Shown here: piece by piece, positions 55,069 through 63,912 of the stretch | Layout of the letters: every line of letters starts with the position of its first letter | Numbering within the stretch: the stretch's first letter is position 1 | Assembly: GCF_900129635.1 (NCBI RefSeq) | Contig: NZ_FSRB01000001.1 | Span: forward strand, 4,751,501-4,815,500 | DNA: 64,000 nt | Source: Singulisphaera sp. GP187 | Lineage (GTDB): Bacteria; Planctomycetota; Planctomycetia; Isosphaerales; Isosphaeraceae | Reading direction: 5' to 3' | Notes under the pieces: generated by a model | What the model was told of the DNA's origin: nothing | Database searches by the model: none | What the model saw: only the letters and a program-made list of their open reading frames with translations | Program-made: the position numbers and the translations under genes

Positions 55069-55315
55069 GGGCTTGGCCCCAACTCGGTCAGATTTGCTTA
55101 AGCATTGCGAAAACGACGGGATCACCTCACGGACCGCGTCATTCTCGCCACGTTCCGCACCCGGCAAGAAGAGTGTTTCCAGTAGCCTCTCGAAATGGGC
55201 CGACGGTTCCGAGATTCCTGAAATTCGGCGAGGATTGAGGCGTCCTGGGCGCAGACGTCTGATTGCACTTGCACCCGAAGCTCGTATTAGACACGACAAC
55301 AGGTTTCACGATAGG

Positions 55316-56259
55316 GGGTCATTTGGCTTGTTTGTGGCCATAAATCGGTCTCCAGGCCCGGTGAATGGGGTACGCGTGTGCATGCCCAGAGCCGCTGACC
55401 CGGTGGTGATGCTCTCGCTGGCGGTGCCGACGAGCGGCTCGCTTTCCGCCCCACTCGAACGGCGTCGAGGCCGCGTTCCAGTGCCGGGCTACGGACTCGA
55501 ACCAGGCGTGGATCTGGCCGATATCCACTGGGTGTTGACCCGCCAAGGCCCGCCACTTCAGGATCCTCTGCATACTCTCGGCCATGTTCGGCCACGACCC
55601 ACTCACGTGCCCGTGCGGCTGCCGCACCGGCTCACCCTCGGGATACCAGGACTGCCCGGGATAGGGGATCGACTGGAACGGACCGGCCTGGTCGGCGCAC
55701 CAGACCGACAGACCATCGCCTCGCCCAGCCGATAGGCGTTCTCGATCAACTTCTTTTGGGCGTCGGATCCGGATCGGTGACAACCGCCGCTCCGGCCTTG
55801 CGGCGACGCAACGCCGTCCCGGTCGGGCACCAGGATCGCGTGTGTTGATCGCTGTCGCCGGCCTCGTGGAGCACCCGCCAGAGGGTATAGGTCGAGATGG
55901 TGGGCAGGCCATCGGGGGCGGCGTGCAACGCCGTTCGCAAGGTGCTCAGCGACCAGGTGGGCGTGCCGTCGGCTGCGGAGGTCGGGATCCGCTTGAGCTC
56001 GTCGAGGATCCGCCCCGCCGTCGCCTGTTCATAGACGGGCGACCGGCCGCCGCCGTGCCGGGACGTCAGCGCCGCCAGGCCCTCGGCCTTGAAGCGGGCG
56101 ACGAGCGGAGCGACGACCGACGGAGTGGGCTGCGGTCTGGTAGTCGTCGCCGCGTGCGACGGCCAGGAGGAGCTTGGCGCGGGTGACCTCGACGGCTGGG
56201 GCAGCCTGGGACCGACTCAGTTGGGCGAGGAGTTACTGCTCCTCGGGGGGCATCTCGCG
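55316..56259 (-). mobile_element. Degenerate IS630-like element, copy 2 (right end kept, left end lost)
   Basis: On the minus strand it begins near 56259 with MPPEEQ then a TAA, as in copy 1, and shares its frameshifts. The middle is fused by an internal deletion after EPVRQPHG (near 55604) to a C-terminal block, IHAWFESVARHWNAASTPFE. The right inverted repeat is GGGTCATTTGGCTTG at 55316-55330, differing from the left end of copy 1 by three positions in 25. No intact transposase can be made. Confidence 0.85.
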
Positions 56260-56277
56260 AAAGGGCGACGGAGCTCC

Positions 56278-57147
56278 TCAGTCCTGGAAGATCCGTAAGG
56301 CATGGCTGGCGCTGTGGTTGTACCAGGAATTCTCCCGGAACGGCCGGAGCTGGACGCCGCATGGGATCGGCTGGCCCAAGGAGTCGCGGATATCCTCGCC
56401 GTGGCTGTCCAGCACCAGCGGCCCACCATCCGGCGAGCGGCCGATCGGACCGACCCAGAGGACGACGTGGCTGATCTTACCGCTCCGGTTGCGGATAAAG
56501 AGCAAGTCGCCGGTGCGGAGCATTTTGATCCGCTCCTCGTACGACGACGGCAGTTCGACGACCCGGAGCCGGGTCGTCCGCTCCTCACCCGGTCCCTTGG
56601 CGGCGCGCTCCTCGGCCTGATGTTCCACGTCGGTGTTCAGCCGCAGACCAAACCCAAGGTTGTAGACGAATCCGGTCAGGTTACTGCAATCGACGCCTTT
56701 GCCGTTACTCCCAGCGCAGGTCGATTTCCAGGGCCAGTGCGCTGGCGGGTTCCAGTCAGGGATGTGGTGATGCTGATATCGGTAGCCATAAAACCGCATG
56801 GCCACGGCAATGACCCGCTCGCGTTTTCGCTCGACCGTCCAACGCTCCAGGCCGGCGGGCCCGGGGTAGTCGCGAGCACGCGGCCCCCAGGCGCGCCAGC
56901 GTTCGAGCGTCCGCGGCGAATACCACTGGGGGAACGGGATCGCGGCTTGAACACGGTGGTCGCCCCGCTCCGTCCGCTCCAAGTCGCCGATCAGCTCGGT
57001 CGACGGCACGGTGAACTCAACGCGGTAGGGGGAGTGATAAACCCGCTCCGGGGCCTCCGCAACGACCGCCTGTGCCACCCCGGCCCGCGGCAAGCCAATC
57101 CCGCAGAAAACGCAGATCAACGCAACGAAAAGAACTCTTCGAGACAT
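56278..57147 (-). CDS. Secreted NlpC/P60-like cysteine hydrolase
   Basis: A 289-aa exported protein. ATG at 57147 gives a signal peptide (SRRVLFVALICVFCGIGLPR). The catalytic pattern of NlpC/P60 enzymes is visible: Cys in GKGVDCSNLTGFVYN, His in ISHVVLWVG, and a third polar residue in LVLDSHGED. These enzymes cut peptide bonds in peptidoglycan, but this N-terminal region (about 130 residues) is not a known binding domain, so the substrate is uncertain. The stop lies only 18 bp from the end of the degenerate IS copy 2, so the 3' end may have been altered. Confidence 0.85.
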   Translation of the reverse strand: MSRRVLFVALICVFCGIGLPRAGVAQAVVAEAPERVYHSPYRVEFTVPSTELIGDLERTERGDHRVQAAIPFPQWYSPRTLERWRAWGPRARDYPGPAGLERWTVERKRERVIAVAMRFYGYRYQHHHIPDWNPPAHWPWKSTCAGSNGKGVDCSNLTGFVYNLGFGLRLNTDVEHQAEERAAKGPGEERTTRLRVVELPSSYEERIKMLRTGDLLFIRNRSGKISHVVLWVGPIGRSPDGGPLVLDSHGEDIRDSLGQPIPCGVQLRPFRENSWYNHSASHALRIFQD

Positions 57148-57450
57148 GTTCGCACTCCCCACCTTCCGAACCTCCGCGTCCGGTGCGCCCGCTCCATCGC
57201 GGCAGTCTCAGAAGCTTAGCTTACCGCGGCCCGAGGAATCCGGCGCACTCGTTCTTGCCCACGACCAGAACGAGGCCTCGTCCCGGTTGCAAACCAGGTC
57301 AACCGCCGCACGATCGAGCCGCGGGTGGAGGCCAAGCAGGCGCGACGTCCGGGCCGATCTGCTATAACCCAGTCCCCCGCGCCGGCCGACACAATCCCAA
57401 AAAAATGCGCCCGGCCCGGGCCACCCGATAGGCGAGAGGAAGGCGAATCG
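57148..57450. other. 303-bp divergent intergenic region
   Basis: It lies between the NlpC/P60-like gene (-) and a hypothetical gene (+) and should carry both promoters. No gene or clear promoter pair was recognised. Confidence 0.45.
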
Positions 57451-57945
57451 ATGGAATATCCCCCGGAAATTGAGCGGATGCACCAGGCACTCGCCCAATT
57501 ACCTGGCGTTCACAGTGTCTGTAGTGGCGTCGACGACCTCGAAGGAATCCGGGGCGACGACCTTCGGACCCCGGACCGGGCGCATCTCCCCCACGGGGCG
57601 TTGAGACGTACCAACGGAGGGCTGGCGAACGAGGCACTCATCCAGTTCGAGTTCCAACTTGAGCCCGCTCCGGCCGCGTGGCGGTCCCTGGAGTTCCTCG
57701 CCTGGTTCGTCCGCGACCGAGCCCGGGGAGGAGAATCCGTCCAGATCCGCCCGTTCGCGCTCCCCCCCGAGCACGGCGAGCAGACCCAGCTCGGTCAAAC
57801 GCTCCGGTGGCACATCGACCTCTTCTGCCCCGACACCGGCGACGACCTCACACCCGAATTGGCCAAGGTCGCCGACCTCGCGAACGGCTTGGAACTCGCG
57901 ATCCGGCTCTATGGCTCCCAACTCGGGCAGGACAAACTCCAATAA
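57451..57945 (+). CDS. Hypothetical protein
   Basis: A 164-aa soluble protein from ATG 57451, with GAGAGGAAGG upstream as a possible ribosome-binding site. No signal peptide or membrane helix. Segments such as EALIQFEFQLEPAPAAWRSL and TPELAKVADLANGLELAIRL suggest an alpha/beta fold. No family was recognised. It is a modest-size conserved-looking frame; function unknown. Confidence 0.65.
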   Translation: MEYPPEIERMHQALAQLPGVHSVCSGVDDLEGIRGDDLRTPDRAHLPHGALRRTNGGLANEALIQFEFQLEPAPAAWRSLEFLAWFVRDRARGGESVQIRPFALPPEHGEQTQLGQTLRWHIDLFCPDTGDDLTPELAKVADLANGLELAIRLYGSQLGQDKLQ

Positions 57946-58082
57946 GACGACTTTGCAGCCTGGGTGAGAGGAGTGACCGGCAACCGCGCGGGACGACTCT
58001 GACGGTCACCCCTCTGGAACTGCACAGTGCGCCCCTGACCTCTCTGACGCCCAATCATCAAAGCGTATGACTTGAGTCTTCC

Positions 58083-58376
58083 ATGCCCGATCTTGAGCCT
58101 GATGAAGACCTGAGATTCGACCCCCTCGTAATCCTGGGCTCTTTCCTGACACTCTCGGCTTATGCGATTTGTTTTGCCGTCAATCGAATATCAATCAACG
58201 GCATCGACCTCAATATCGTTGGCGCTGTCTTCTGCGGGTCATTGAGTGCGATCTTAAACATGTGGGTTTTCTTAAGAAAAGGCAAACATCACAAGGATTC
58301 GAGTAAACTGGCCGCCTTCAATTTCTGGCTTTGCCTCCCTTTTTCCTGCTGTGGGTGGGGGGCTTTGAGTCATTAG
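58083..58376 (+). CDS. Small membrane protein, hypothetical
   Basis: A 97-aa protein with two or three hydrophobic segments (LVILGSFLTLSAYAICFAV, NIVGAVFCGSLSAILNMWVF, FWLCLPFSCCGWGAL) and a basic loop (RKGKHHKDSSK). Its base composition is AT-richer than the neighbours. No ribosome-binding site is clear. It may be a recently acquired gene. No family was recognised. Confidence 0.6.
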   Translation: MPDLEPDEDLRFDPLVILGSFLTLSAYAICFAVNRISINGIDLNIVGAVFCGSLSAILNMWVFLRKGKHHKDSSKLAAFNFWLCLPFSCCGWGALSH

Positions 58377-58579
58377 CGTGTGTCAAACTCTTCACAATGC
58401 ACACATGGTGCAGCCCGACGGGGCACCCGTCAGAACCGGCCCACGCGTTGAACGGTCGCCCCGGGATAACTCGGCCCGCGAGTTGGGGGACACCCAAGGT
58501 TGTTCTGGTTAAAATCGTGGGCCGGACGTGAGCTTCGAATCGAATCGCACGATCACCCAAGGCTTGAGGGGGAAATCCT

Positions 58580-59323
58580 ATGGCCGCAACGATCATTGTG
58601 CCGGGGCTTTGGGAGGTGTCGCTTGGCTTCGTGAATGCGTTTGTGCTGGAGTCGCCCGATGGGTTGGCGGTGATCGACACCGGAATTGCGGGAAGCGCGG
58701 GGAAGATTCTCCAGGCCGTCAAGGAGATGGGTCGGGAACCGACCGAGGTGCGTCATCTTCTGGTGACGCATTGCCACAGCGACCATGCCGGCAGCGTGGC
58801 CGAATTGAAGCGGCTGACGGGCGCATCGGTCACGATGCACCCTGCCGATGCCGCATTGGTTCGAGCGGGCAAGGCCTTGCGTCCCCTCAAGCCGACTCCC
58901 GGCTTGATCAACGCGCTTGTCTGCCGACTCATGGTCGCCTCCGCACCGACGGAGGTCGAGGCGACGGAGGTTGAGCACGAGGTGGACGACGGCGACATAC
59001 TTCCGATTGCCGGCGGCCTGCACGTGGTCCACGTCCCAGGTCACTGCGCGGGGCAACTGGCCTTCCTCTGGCCCGAACAGGGAGGGGTGCTCATCGCGGC
59101 CGATGCCGCCGCGAACGTGTTCGGCCTGGCACTCAGCCCCTTATATGAAGACTTGGCCGAAGGACAGCGGAGCCTGGCCAAGCTCGCGGCTCTTGAGTTC
59201 GAGGCCGCCTGCTTCGGGCACGGGAAACCGATCAAGCGCGATGCCGCCGCGCGGTTTCGCAAGAAATGGCGTCCCAACTCCGCCCCCGTCGGCCAAGGTC
59301 AAGCAACGACTCACGCAGGCTGA
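58580..59323 (+). CDS. MBL-fold metallo-hydrolase
   Basis: A 247-aa metallo-beta-lactamase-fold enzyme. The metal motif HCHSDHAG lies near residue 60, with later ligands in VVHVPGHCAGQLAF and LIAADAAANVF and a C-terminal His in ACFGHGKPI. No signal peptide. Such proteins include glyoxalase-II-like and lactonase-like hydrolases; the exact substrate cannot be told. GAGGGGGAAA precedes the ATG. It is convergent with the DUF1559 gene that follows. Confidence 0.93.
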   Translation: MAATIIVPGLWEVSLGFVNAFVLESPDGLAVIDTGIAGSAGKILQAVKEMGREPTEVRHLLVTHCHSDHAGSVAELKRLTGASVTMHPADAALVRAGKALRPLKPTPGLINALVCRLMVASAPTEVEATEVEHEVDDGDILPIAGGLHVVHVPGHCAGQLAFLWPEQGGVLIAADAAANVFGLALSPLYEDLAEGQRSLAKLAALEFEAACFGHGKPIKRDAAARFRKKWRPNSAPVGQGQATTHAG

Positions 59324-59347
59324 GCATAGGCCTGCCGCGCGAAGGTG

Positions 59348-59388
59348 TCTCGTCGGGTGGGGGGTCACGGCCGACCCACCCGACGAGA
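59348..59388. terminator. 14-bp hairpin between convergent genes
   Basis: TCTCGTCGGGTGGG (59348-59361) pairs exactly with CCCACCCGACGAGA (59375-59388) over a 13-nt loop. It lies between the MBL-fold gene (+) and the DUF1559 gene (-), so it is probably a bidirectional terminator. Confidence 0.8.
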
Positions 59389-59406
59389 ACACGATTCCGA
59401 ACCGGC

Positions 59407-60405
59407 TCAGTAGGAATCCGCCGAGAGCACTTCACCACCTCGAGTCGACGCCAGGGCCCGCCAGGTCGGCAGGCTGATCGTGTTCTTCATGAACTTGACG
59501 CTGCCATCGGCCATCAATGCGTTCACCCCGCCGCTGTGATAGCTCCGCGGCGCATTGAACGTCGGACTGGTGCCACTACACGGCGGATTGCTCCTGAACT
59601 GGCCCGTGTCGTAAAGGCAGGCGCCCTTGGCCCAGTCGGGCAGGGTCGAATTGGGAGACGTGTAGCCGTTGAACATCGCGCCGTTCCAGTCGTCGTTGAA
59701 CACGGCCCCGCGCCGATCTTGCTTGTTGTTCGCGTAATCGGGCAGGCCGACCCTGACCTCGCTCATCAGCAACGTGTTGCTGGTGCCGTCCACGATGTCG
59801 CGGACGCCGAAGGACCGATCGATCGTGAACGGAGCGCCTCCGAAGACGACCGTGACCTCGGAGGGCGGAGCCTTGGGAGGCGCGAACGGATTGGTCGTGG
59901 AATCTCGGTCCTGATCGTAGTGCGTGCTCCCCCAGTTGACGACATAGTTGACTTTTTTGACCGGATAACTCCCCACATCAAAGACTCCCCCGTTGGGATC
60001 GGAGGGGCAGATGTACATGGCCGGCAACATCCTGAGCACGGTGTCCTGGCAGTGGTTGGGGGCGTTGAAACCGAGGTTGAAGTTGATCGCCCCGTAGGCG
60101 TTACCCTGCTCGAGATAAGGCAGGATGAGCCACGCCCAGGTCCGACGATTGTTGGCTGTGGTGCCAAGGTTGCCGTACCCGGTCGGGCTCCGGAACCCGG
60201 TCACGCCAATCGGGAACGACCCAAGCGAGTCGTGGTAGTTGTGCATGGCAATCCCGAACTGCTTCAGGTTGTTCACGCACTGGGTCCGCCGCGCAGCCTC
60301 TCGCGCGGCCTGCACGGCCGGCAGCAAGAGAGCGATCAGGACGGCGATAATGGCGATGACAACGAGTAATTCGATAAGCGTGAAGCCGCGATGACGCATT
60401 TGCAT
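59407..60405 (-). CDS. DUF1559 pseudopilin-like protein in the sigma/FecR cassette
   Basis: A 332-aa protein with a prepilin-like start (MQMRHRG then FTLIELLVVIAII; ATG at 60405, another at 60399). DUF1559 features are CVNNLKQFGIAMHNYHDS and LILPYLEQGNAYGAINF, and the H-X9-DG motif is HSGGVNALMADG. It ends in SADSY. It lies 223 bp downstream of the FecR-like gene on the same strand, so it may be controlled by the sigma/anti-sigma pair encoded upstream. Confidence 0.94.
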   Translation of the reverse strand: MQMRHRGFTLIELLVVIAIIAVLIALLLPAVQAAREAARRTQCVNNLKQFGIAMHNYHDSLGSFPIGVTGFRSPTGYGNLGTTANNRRTWAWLILPYLEQGNAYGAINFNLGFNAPNHCQDTVLRMLPAMYICPSDPNGGVFDVGSYPVKKVNYVVNWGSTHYDQDRDSTTNPFAPPKAPPSEVTVVFGGAPFTIDRSFGVRDIVDGTSNTLLMSEVRVGLPDYANNKQDRRGAVFNDDWNGAMFNGYTSPNSTLPDWAKGACLYDTGQFRSNPPCSGTSPTFNAPRSYHSGGVNALMADGSVKFMKNTISLPTWRALASTRGGEVLSADSY

Positions 60406-60628
60406 GGCCAGGACACCTTCCTTGTCAAGAAAAGGAAAAACGCGATGAACCCATGGCACGACGAGGCTCGCCAGCCAAGGCGACACGACGCGACGAGCCG
60501 CGGAGCGCCTGGACCAGGTCGAAACGGCCACTCAGGTGAGGAGACGGAAGAAAACAGGGGGACGAACGAAACCAGCACGACGCAACAAAACACAACGATC
60601 GACTTACAATCTGATCTCTCGAACCGAA

Positions 60629-61993
60629 TCAAGGACGGACGGTCGCGGCAATCCCGTACATCGCCCGGTTGTTTCTCCCTCCCATGAGGGCACCGAGGTT
60701 GATCGACTCGCCCTGATTCACGTCGCGCCGCCAGACCGAGAACACTTGGTTGATGCTGACGCCAGGGCCGCGATCGGTGGTAAACCTTGAGGGGTCGGGC
60801 CACGATCCCTCATCAAGACCGATGTCGACGCCCGTGTCGGTGAACTGTTCGGCGAGCCAGGCCGGGACCTTTTCCCGGTTGTCGAGAAAGACGAAGAGTG
60901 AGGCGGAGCACGCCAGCTCGACGGTGATTTCGAGGTCGTTCCGCCACTTGTCCTCGTTGAACGGCATGATATAGTCCGCGCCCCGAAGGAACGCGGGAAG
61001 GCCGCTCGGGTCGAGGCCGTTCCACTCGTGGGGGCGGTCGACATAGGCCGGCGCGTCGTCGTCCAGCCCTCGATGCACGACCTGATAATACTTGGAGCTA
61101 TCGAGTCCTCGAATGTTATCGCGGACCGACCGGATCACGGCGTCCGGTTCCAACGAAGGGCCGGTCGACCACCCGTTGTCCCCCGGCGGACGCTCGACGG
61201 CGATGATCCGGCTCAGCCCCCCCTCCCGGTCGACCCGGAGCGCCTCCCCTTGAACGAGGCGTGTGACCTCGGCGGCGGTCGCGGCGGATTTCGGCCGGGA
61301 CAGGTCCACCAAACCCTCGAAGACCACGACGCCGGTCCGGCCGTTGGCATCGACCTCGACGCCGAACTCGGTCCCCTGGTCGACAACGAGCGTGCTGGGC
61401 GTTTCAATCGCGAACCCTTTGGTCTCGCTCTCCACCCGAGCGGTGATCCGGCCCTGCACCGCCCGCAGCCGCATCCCGGACAGAATCCGGAGATCGGCGG
61501 GCCCTTCGAGCGTGACGAGGGCGCCGGAATCAAACGCGAACCGGAGCAACCCCGACGTACAGCGGATCGCCCGCGGGGCGACCCGCGCCTTGACGGCGAT
61601 CGGCGCGGCCTCGCCCCAGACCACGTTCCGCGCTTCGAGGAGCGTCGCGACCTCCCCGCCCCCACCGAGACGACCGGAACGGAGGGCGAGCAGGGACAGC
61701 CCCACGCCGAGGAGGGCCAGCGCCGCGAGCCCCCACCGGAGGCGACCGTGCGACCACCTCCAGGCACCACCCCGTTCGGCACCAGACCCCGTGCCGGAAC
61801 GATCGACCCGAGGCTCGACCCGGCCGTGATGCCACTCGAGCAGGGCGTGGACCTTCATCTGGTCGAGATACGCCTCCCTGGCTGCGGGATCGTTACGCAG
61901 CAGTTCCTCGAAGCGGCGCTGGCTCGCCTCGTCGCACCGTCCGTCGATAACGGCGTCAATCAGTCGCCCGAGTTCTTCGCTCCCCTGCCTCAT
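60629..61993 (-). CDS. FecR-like membrane regulator
   Basis: A 454-aa protein. A short cytoplasmic N-terminus (RLIDAVIDGRCDEASQRRFE) is typical of planctomycete anti-sigma partners. One membrane helix (LRWGLAALALLGVGLSLLAL) follows near residue 90, then a FecR-like beta domain (VQGRITARVESETKGFAIET and TLVVDQGTEFGVEV). The C-terminal 170 residues form an unassigned beta-rich domain (LFVFLDNREKVPAWLAEQFT). ATG at 61993 lies 13 bp after the stop of the sigma gene, so they form one operon and probably a sigma/anti-sigma pair. Confidence 0.9.
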   Translation of the reverse strand: MRQGSEELGRLIDAVIDGRCDEASQRRFEELLRNDPAAREAYLDQMKVHALLEWHHGRVEPRVDRSGTGSGAERGGAWRWSHGRLRWGLAALALLGVGLSLLALRSGRLGGGGEVATLLEARNVVWGEAAPIAVKARVAPRAIRCTSGLLRFAFDSGALVTLEGPADLRILSGMRLRAVQGRITARVESETKGFAIETPSTLVVDQGTEFGVEVDANGRTGVVVFEGLVDLSRPKSAATAAEVTRLVQGEALRVDREGGLSRIIAVERPPGDNGWSTGPSLEPDAVIRSVRDNIRGLDSSKYYQVVHRGLDDDAPAYVDRPHEWNGLDPSGLPAFLRGADYIMPFNEDKWRNDLEITVELACSASLFVFLDNREKVPAWLAEQFTDTGVDIGLDEGSWPDPSRFTTDRGPGVSINQVFSVWRRDVNQGESINLGALMGGRNNRAMYGIAATVRP

Positions 61994-62006
61994 CCCCGGC
62001 CTCCGA

Positions 62007-62549
62007 TCACCCGGTCGCGATCTTGGCTTCAATGCACTCGAGCAACGTCTTGCGGATCCGGTACAAACTGGCCGCCACCACGTTCGGCGCCTTGTGCAAC
62101 CGCGCGGCGATCCGGTCGACCGACTCGCCTTGGAGATACCGATGGTCGATGATCTCACGTCGGGAACCTGTCAACTGATTCATGCAATCCCCGAGGGCCT
62201 CCAACCGCCGATCAAGGTCGTCGTCGCGGCGGAGCGCCTCTTGAGCCAGTTCGCTCACGAGTTGCTCGTCGAACAGCAACCGGCTCCGCGTGCAACGCTT
62301 GCGGTACGCCAGGACCTGGATGTAGGCCACACGGTAGGCCCAGGGCAAGAAGGGCCGAGCCGGGTCATAATCCTGAGCCTTGTCCCACAACGCGAGGTTG
62401 GTGTCCTGTAAAACGTCACGGGCGCTGACCGCCTCGCCGAGCAACGAGCAGATATAGGCGTACAGACGGCTCTGAACGCCCGTCAGCGCCTGCACAAAAT
62501 CACCGGTACGGGCGCGAGTTGCGTCCTGTGGATCACCCACGCTCTTCAC
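62007..62549 (-). CDS. ECF-type sigma factor, Rhodopirellula/Verrucomicrobium family
   Basis: A 180-aa sigma factor. Region 2 reads ARDVLQDTNLALWDKAQDYD with PFLPWAYRVAYIQVLAYRKR, and region 4 reads REIIDHRYLQGESVDRIAAR then NVVAASLYRIRKTLLECIE. GTG at 62549 is preferred over longer starts because the upstream part (to 62822) is not sigma-like. The family is often followed by a FecR-like protein and then DUF1559 or LamG proteins, which is the order here. Confidence 0.88.
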   Translation of the reverse strand: MKSVGDPQDATRARTGDFVQALTGVQSRLYAYICSLLGEAVSARDVLQDTNLALWDKAQDYDPARPFLPWAYRVAYIQVLAYRKRCTRSRLLFDEQLVSELAQEALRRDDDLDRRLEALGDCMNQLTGSRREIIDHRYLQGESVDRIAARLHKAPNVVAASLYRIRKTLLECIEAKIATG

Positions 62550-62784
62550 TGAGGACCCCTGGGCTGAGTGCCTCGATCGAAGACTCCCCTGGATGATATT
62601 TAGCCAATGACCGCCGAATATGACGCACTTTTTTTCAAATAATCTGGGTTCGTTCGGAATGAGAACTGCAAACAAAAAGTCATAAAGAGGAGGAGACGCA
62701 CGACAGGAATCAAGCACTCTGAAACGGAGACCGTCGAAAGGGACGAGGAGCGAATCCGATCGACCGCGCACTGGGGGATGATTG

Positions 62785-63912
62785 ATGAATCTGACAGTCT
62801 TCGCGATGCGGCGTCCGATCACAACCTTGATGCTGGTCGTGGCCCTGATCGGCGGCGGCGCACTGGCGTACTCACGGATGCGGGTCGATATCTTTCCCTC
62901 CCTGAATACCCCAAAGATCTATGTCTTTCTCGACAATGTCGGCATGAGTCCCGACCAGATGGAAGGCTTCATCGTCAATCAGCTTGAATTGTTCTTTCAA
63001 TACGTCGACGGCATTAAAGACATCGATACGAAGAATATCCAGCAGGTTTCCTTGTGCGAGCCCTCGTTCTTTCCCGGGACCGACATGGGCCAGGCAATGG
63101 CCCAGGTCGTGGCGATGTCCGACCGAGCCACGTCGTGGATGCCGAAGGGGACATTGCCGCCGATAATCATGCGGATGGATGCCGGCAGCGTCCCGGTGGA
63201 CTACCTCCAGCTCACCGCCCCCTATGACGGCGTGATCGTGTCCCGGAACGCCAACACGGGCGACTTCGTGCTGCCCGCCACGGGCGACCCCACGGCCATG
63301 CAGCGTGCTCCCCACCTGTCGCCCGGCGGAACCGCCGCGCCGATCTATGTGGTCAACCGCACCGACCTGGTCCGCATCTTCGTCGACATCCCCGAACAAG
63401 ACGCGGACTACGCCCACATCGGCTCGAAGGCGACCGTGCTGGCCCGTGCCTTCCGCAACGAGGAGCTCCCGGCCACCGTCACACGCACCTCCTGGGCGCT
63501 CAACGTCCAGAGCCGTACGCTCCGGGCCGAGATCGACTTGCCCAACCCCGGCGGTCAGCTCTTACCCGGAATGTACGCCTAAGCCGAAGTGGTCATCGAG
63601 CGGCCAGGCGCCCGAGCGCTCCCGGTGGCCGCCCTGACCTTCAGTGGCGACCAAACGTACTACTGGGGCTACGAAAACGGCAAGGCGGTCCGCACGGAAA
63701 TCGAGACGGGCGTCAGCGACGACTGGATCGAGGTCACTCACCGCCGGATCCCAGGCTCGTCCGCGCCGCACTCCCGGAAACGCCGCCGGACGCCGATCGA
63801 CGGTTCGGAGCTCGTCATTCTCGGCGACCTCTCACTCCTCACCGATCACGCACCGGTGCGCGTTGACCCCGTATCTATAGCATCGCGTCCAGGCGAGCCG
63901 AATGCGGAATAG
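62785..63912 (+). pseudogene. Chimeric RND-pump / periplasmic-adaptor pseudogene
   Basis: Residues 1-147 are the N-terminus of an RND inner-membrane pump (NLTVFAMRRPITTLMLVVAL, SRMRVDIFPSLNTPKIYVFL). The frame then changes, at about SVPVDYLQLTAPYDGVIV, into the C-terminal half of an HlyD/MFP-type periplasmic adaptor (VVNRTDLVRIFVDIPEQDAD, NPGGQLLPGMYA). A TAA at 63580-63582 follows GMYA where a Tyr codon is expected; the adaptor frame continues beyond it (AEVVIERPGARALPVAALTF and GSELVILGDLSLLTDHAPVR) to 63909. No working pump or adaptor can be made. Confidence 0.87.
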
